Source: Companilactobacillus paralimentarius DSM 13238 = JCM 10415 (GTDB taxonomy: Bacteria; Bacillota; Bacilli; Lactobacillales; Lactobacillaceae). From it: a DNA stretch of 64,000 nt. Numbering within the stretch: position 1 is the first letter of the stretch; each line of letters begins with the position of its first letter. A program made the position numbers and the translations under genes. Under the pieces are notes generated by a model that saw only the letters and a program-made list of their open reading frames with translations, had not been told where the DNA came from and did no database searches. This document shows positions 62,427 through 64,000 of this stretch, one piece after another. The stretch covers positions 1 to 64,000 of the forward strand of contig NZ_AZES01000051.1 of NCBI RefSeq assembly GCF_001434985.1, written 5' to 3'.

Positions 62427-63050
62427 TTATTTAACTTGATAACGTAAAATGGTTTTACGTTTATCGGGGGCTACACGTCGAGCATCTGACAAATAGATTT
62501 CACGATGAATTTTAGATGCGCGTTGCTTATTTTGTTTAGAAACAAATTGATCAATTTGTTCAAAACTAGCGGGTTCGTCATCGTAACTACCTACGTGTAA
62601 AATTTGAGCTACTTTCACTGCGGGATAAGTTTTAATCTCTAATTTATCTAATTCTGAAGGATTCTTCTTTTCTTTAACGGTCTCTAAAGCTGTAGCAATT
62701 ATGTTATCTGGTACAAAATCAGGAATACGGATCATAATATCATAACTAAATTCGTTTTTATCCAGATGGTCTAGTTGCTGTCCTTTAGCGGTTAAAGACC
62801 AAACGCCTTCTAGTGGAAAAACGACATAATCGTCAAACTCTAAATTTTTATCAACGGCATATTTTCTATAAGCCGCTTTGATGCCGTAGGCTACAGGATA
62901 TAGCGTCTGAATTTTCTTGCTGAATTCAGGTCCATTAGGATCACCTATGCCGTGAAGGGAAGTGAACCTCTGACTTTGAATTGATAAAATTTGAGGATTT
63001 CTTTTAGTTGAATATAATTCTTTTTCTTGTTTGCGCCATTCATATTTCAT
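62427..63050 (-). CDS. GyrI-like small-molecule binding domain protein
   Basis: The 207-residue protein matches the GyrI-like (SHV/YdhX) type: FTSLHGIGDPNGPEFSKKIQTLYPVAYGIK opening and DYVVFPLEGVWSL, with the KVAQILHVGSYDDEPASFEQIDQFV end typical of the SRPBCC/GyrI-related binding fold. Such proteins bind or hydrolyse small aromatic compounds. The target is unknown. GGAGG site. Confidence 0.8.
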   Translation of the reverse strand: MKYEWRKQEKELYSTKRNPQILSIQSQRFTSLHGIGDPNGPEFSKKIQTLYPVAYGIKAAYRKYAVDKNLEFDDYVVFPLEGVWSLTAKGQQLDHLDKNEFSYDIMIRIPDFVPDNIIATALETVKEKKNPSELDKLEIKTYPAVKVAQILHVGSYDDEPASFEQIDQFVSKQNKQRASKIHREIYLSDARRVAPDKRKTILRYQVK

Positions 63051-63097
63051 GAAAGTTGGCCTCCAGAATACTGTTTAAAATGTATTCTATACTTTTA

Positions 63098-64000
63098 TCA
63101 TTGGGTAGCCAATGGTGTCTTTGACGTTTCTGTTTGTTGTTGTAGAGCAATCAAAGCAGAACCGCTACTGATAGTTTCATCTGGTTCGGATTCGATACGG
63201 AAGTAGTCTTTACTATTAGTAATGATGACCATGACGGTATCATCGAGTCCCTTATCTTGGATGACTTTAGGATCAAAGGTACCTAATAGATCACCTTTAG
63301 CGACTTCTTGATTCATTTTAACGGCAGTAGTAAAACCTTTTCCATTTAAAGAAACTGTATCAATACCAATGTGGACTAATATTTCAATACCGCTATCAGT
63401 TGTTAATCCATAAGCATGACCGGTCTCAGCCACAACGTTTAACTTACCCGATTGGGGAGCCTAAATGTTGATTTTTCCAGTTGCCTTAGGTTTGATAGCA
63501 ATTCCTTCACCCATCATCTTAGATGAAAAAACAGGATCGTTGACAGTTTTCAAATCGACGGTTTGACCATCAATCGGTGCATAAACAGTATTATCTTGAA
63601 CAGGATCTTTATCTTTAGTATCAGCTACTAAGATTTCCTTTGGAATAGCAAACATATTAGTAGCAATAAATGCTATTACAACGGTTAATAAAGAAACAAT
63701 TGTGTAAATGATTAAATCACGAGCATTGTAAATGTACATTAGATAAGAAGGTACAACGGCCAATCCATATGAGTTGGCAGCGACTTTGAAAATACTTAGA
63801 ATAGCTGCACTGAAGCCGCTAGTTAGGACTGTGACAATCAATGGTCTGAAGTTGTATCTAATAAGAATACCAAAAAGCGTTGGTTCAGAAACACCGAATA
63901 GTTGTGATGAAAAGGCTCCAACAAAGGTTGCTTTAGCTTTTTTAGATTTAGTCCTCATAATCATAGCCAGAGCAACACCAACATTGGCAAAGCCATACAT
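63098..64000 (-). pseudogene. PTS EIIBCA (beta-glucoside/sucrose type), in-frame TAG, partial
   Basis: The window ends inside the EIIC domain (SSQLFGVSEPTLFGILIRYN). The frame runs into an EIIA domain but has a TAG stop at 63461-63463, between KATGKINI and APQSGKLNVVAETGHAYGLTTDSG. The frame continues with the EIIA active-site His (EILVHIGIDTV) to 63098. In intact relatives this linker is continuous, so one codon appears mutated. The EIIB part and start lie past 64000. Confidence 0.8.

Overview
The window is a low-GC Gram-positive chromosome segment that most resembles a lactobacillus, and I would guess the Companilactobacillus (old L. alimentarius/farciminis) group. That guess rests on AGGAGG-type ribosome binding sites, rich in-frame intrinsic terminators, the mix of cellobiose-type PTS permeases with 6-phospho-beta-glucosidases, OppDFBCA, C69 dipeptidases, a two-subunit L-serine dehydratase and tandem VIT-family transporters. 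The genus is an inference; no tRNA, insertion sequence, CRISPR array or integrase was seen.

Layout. The first 90 bases are the 3' end of a 5S rRNA and its terminator, so an rRNA operon ends here. 0.2-6.3 kb is a run of small redox and detoxification genes: DoxX, GNAT, an aldo/keto reductase behind a MerR-type promoter, a baeRF-like protein, a maltose-type acetyltransferase, a flavodoxin and NAD(P)-binding proteins. 6.4-12.4 kb is an oligopeptide importer operon (oppDFBCA, minus strand). 12.8-16.7 kb holds a membrane protein, two tiny HTH genes and a GH65 phosphorylase broken by one stop codon. 16.8-28.5 kb is beta-glucoside metabolism: an SDR, an RpiR regulator, three standalone EIIC permeases, two GH1 enzymes, a ROK kinase, an ABC exporter and a GntR regulator.

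29.3-38.6 kb is the most unusual block: a membrane acyltransferase, two paralogous AMP-forming acyl ligases (one frameshifted) and a sulfonate/taurine-type ABC importer whose binding protein lies on one strand and whose permease and ATPase lie on the other. Two membrane-anchored XRE regulators (one with an early stop) and a SecB-like protein sit between them. 38.6-47.3 kb is a two-component system followed by a metal and redox block: Zur-like regulator, Zn/Mn ABC importer with a Zur-type box, ArsC, PerR-like regulator, two VIT transporters, and a divergent CsoR-family repressor/thioredoxin pair. 47.7-54.2 kb holds small unknown genes, an isochorismatase-like hydrolase, an LCP protein and a second gntR/GH1/EIIC module that mirrors the one at 25.7-29.2 kb. 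54.8-62.3 kb is peptide and serine catabolism: OPT transporter, PqqD-like protein, C69 dipeptidase, sdaAB/sdaAA and a second C69 dipeptidase. The window ends in a GyrI-like protein and a PTS EIIBCA gene carrying an in-frame stop.

The most interesting non-coding signal is a dispersed, foldable repeat family found at five or six intergenic sites. It often starts exactly at a gene's TAG stop codon, and it occurs in long (about 150 bp) and internally deleted (about 40 bp) forms. Four protein genes in the window carry inactivating lesions (three single in-frame stops, one small deletion), which suggests ongoing decay of accessory sugar and transport functions.
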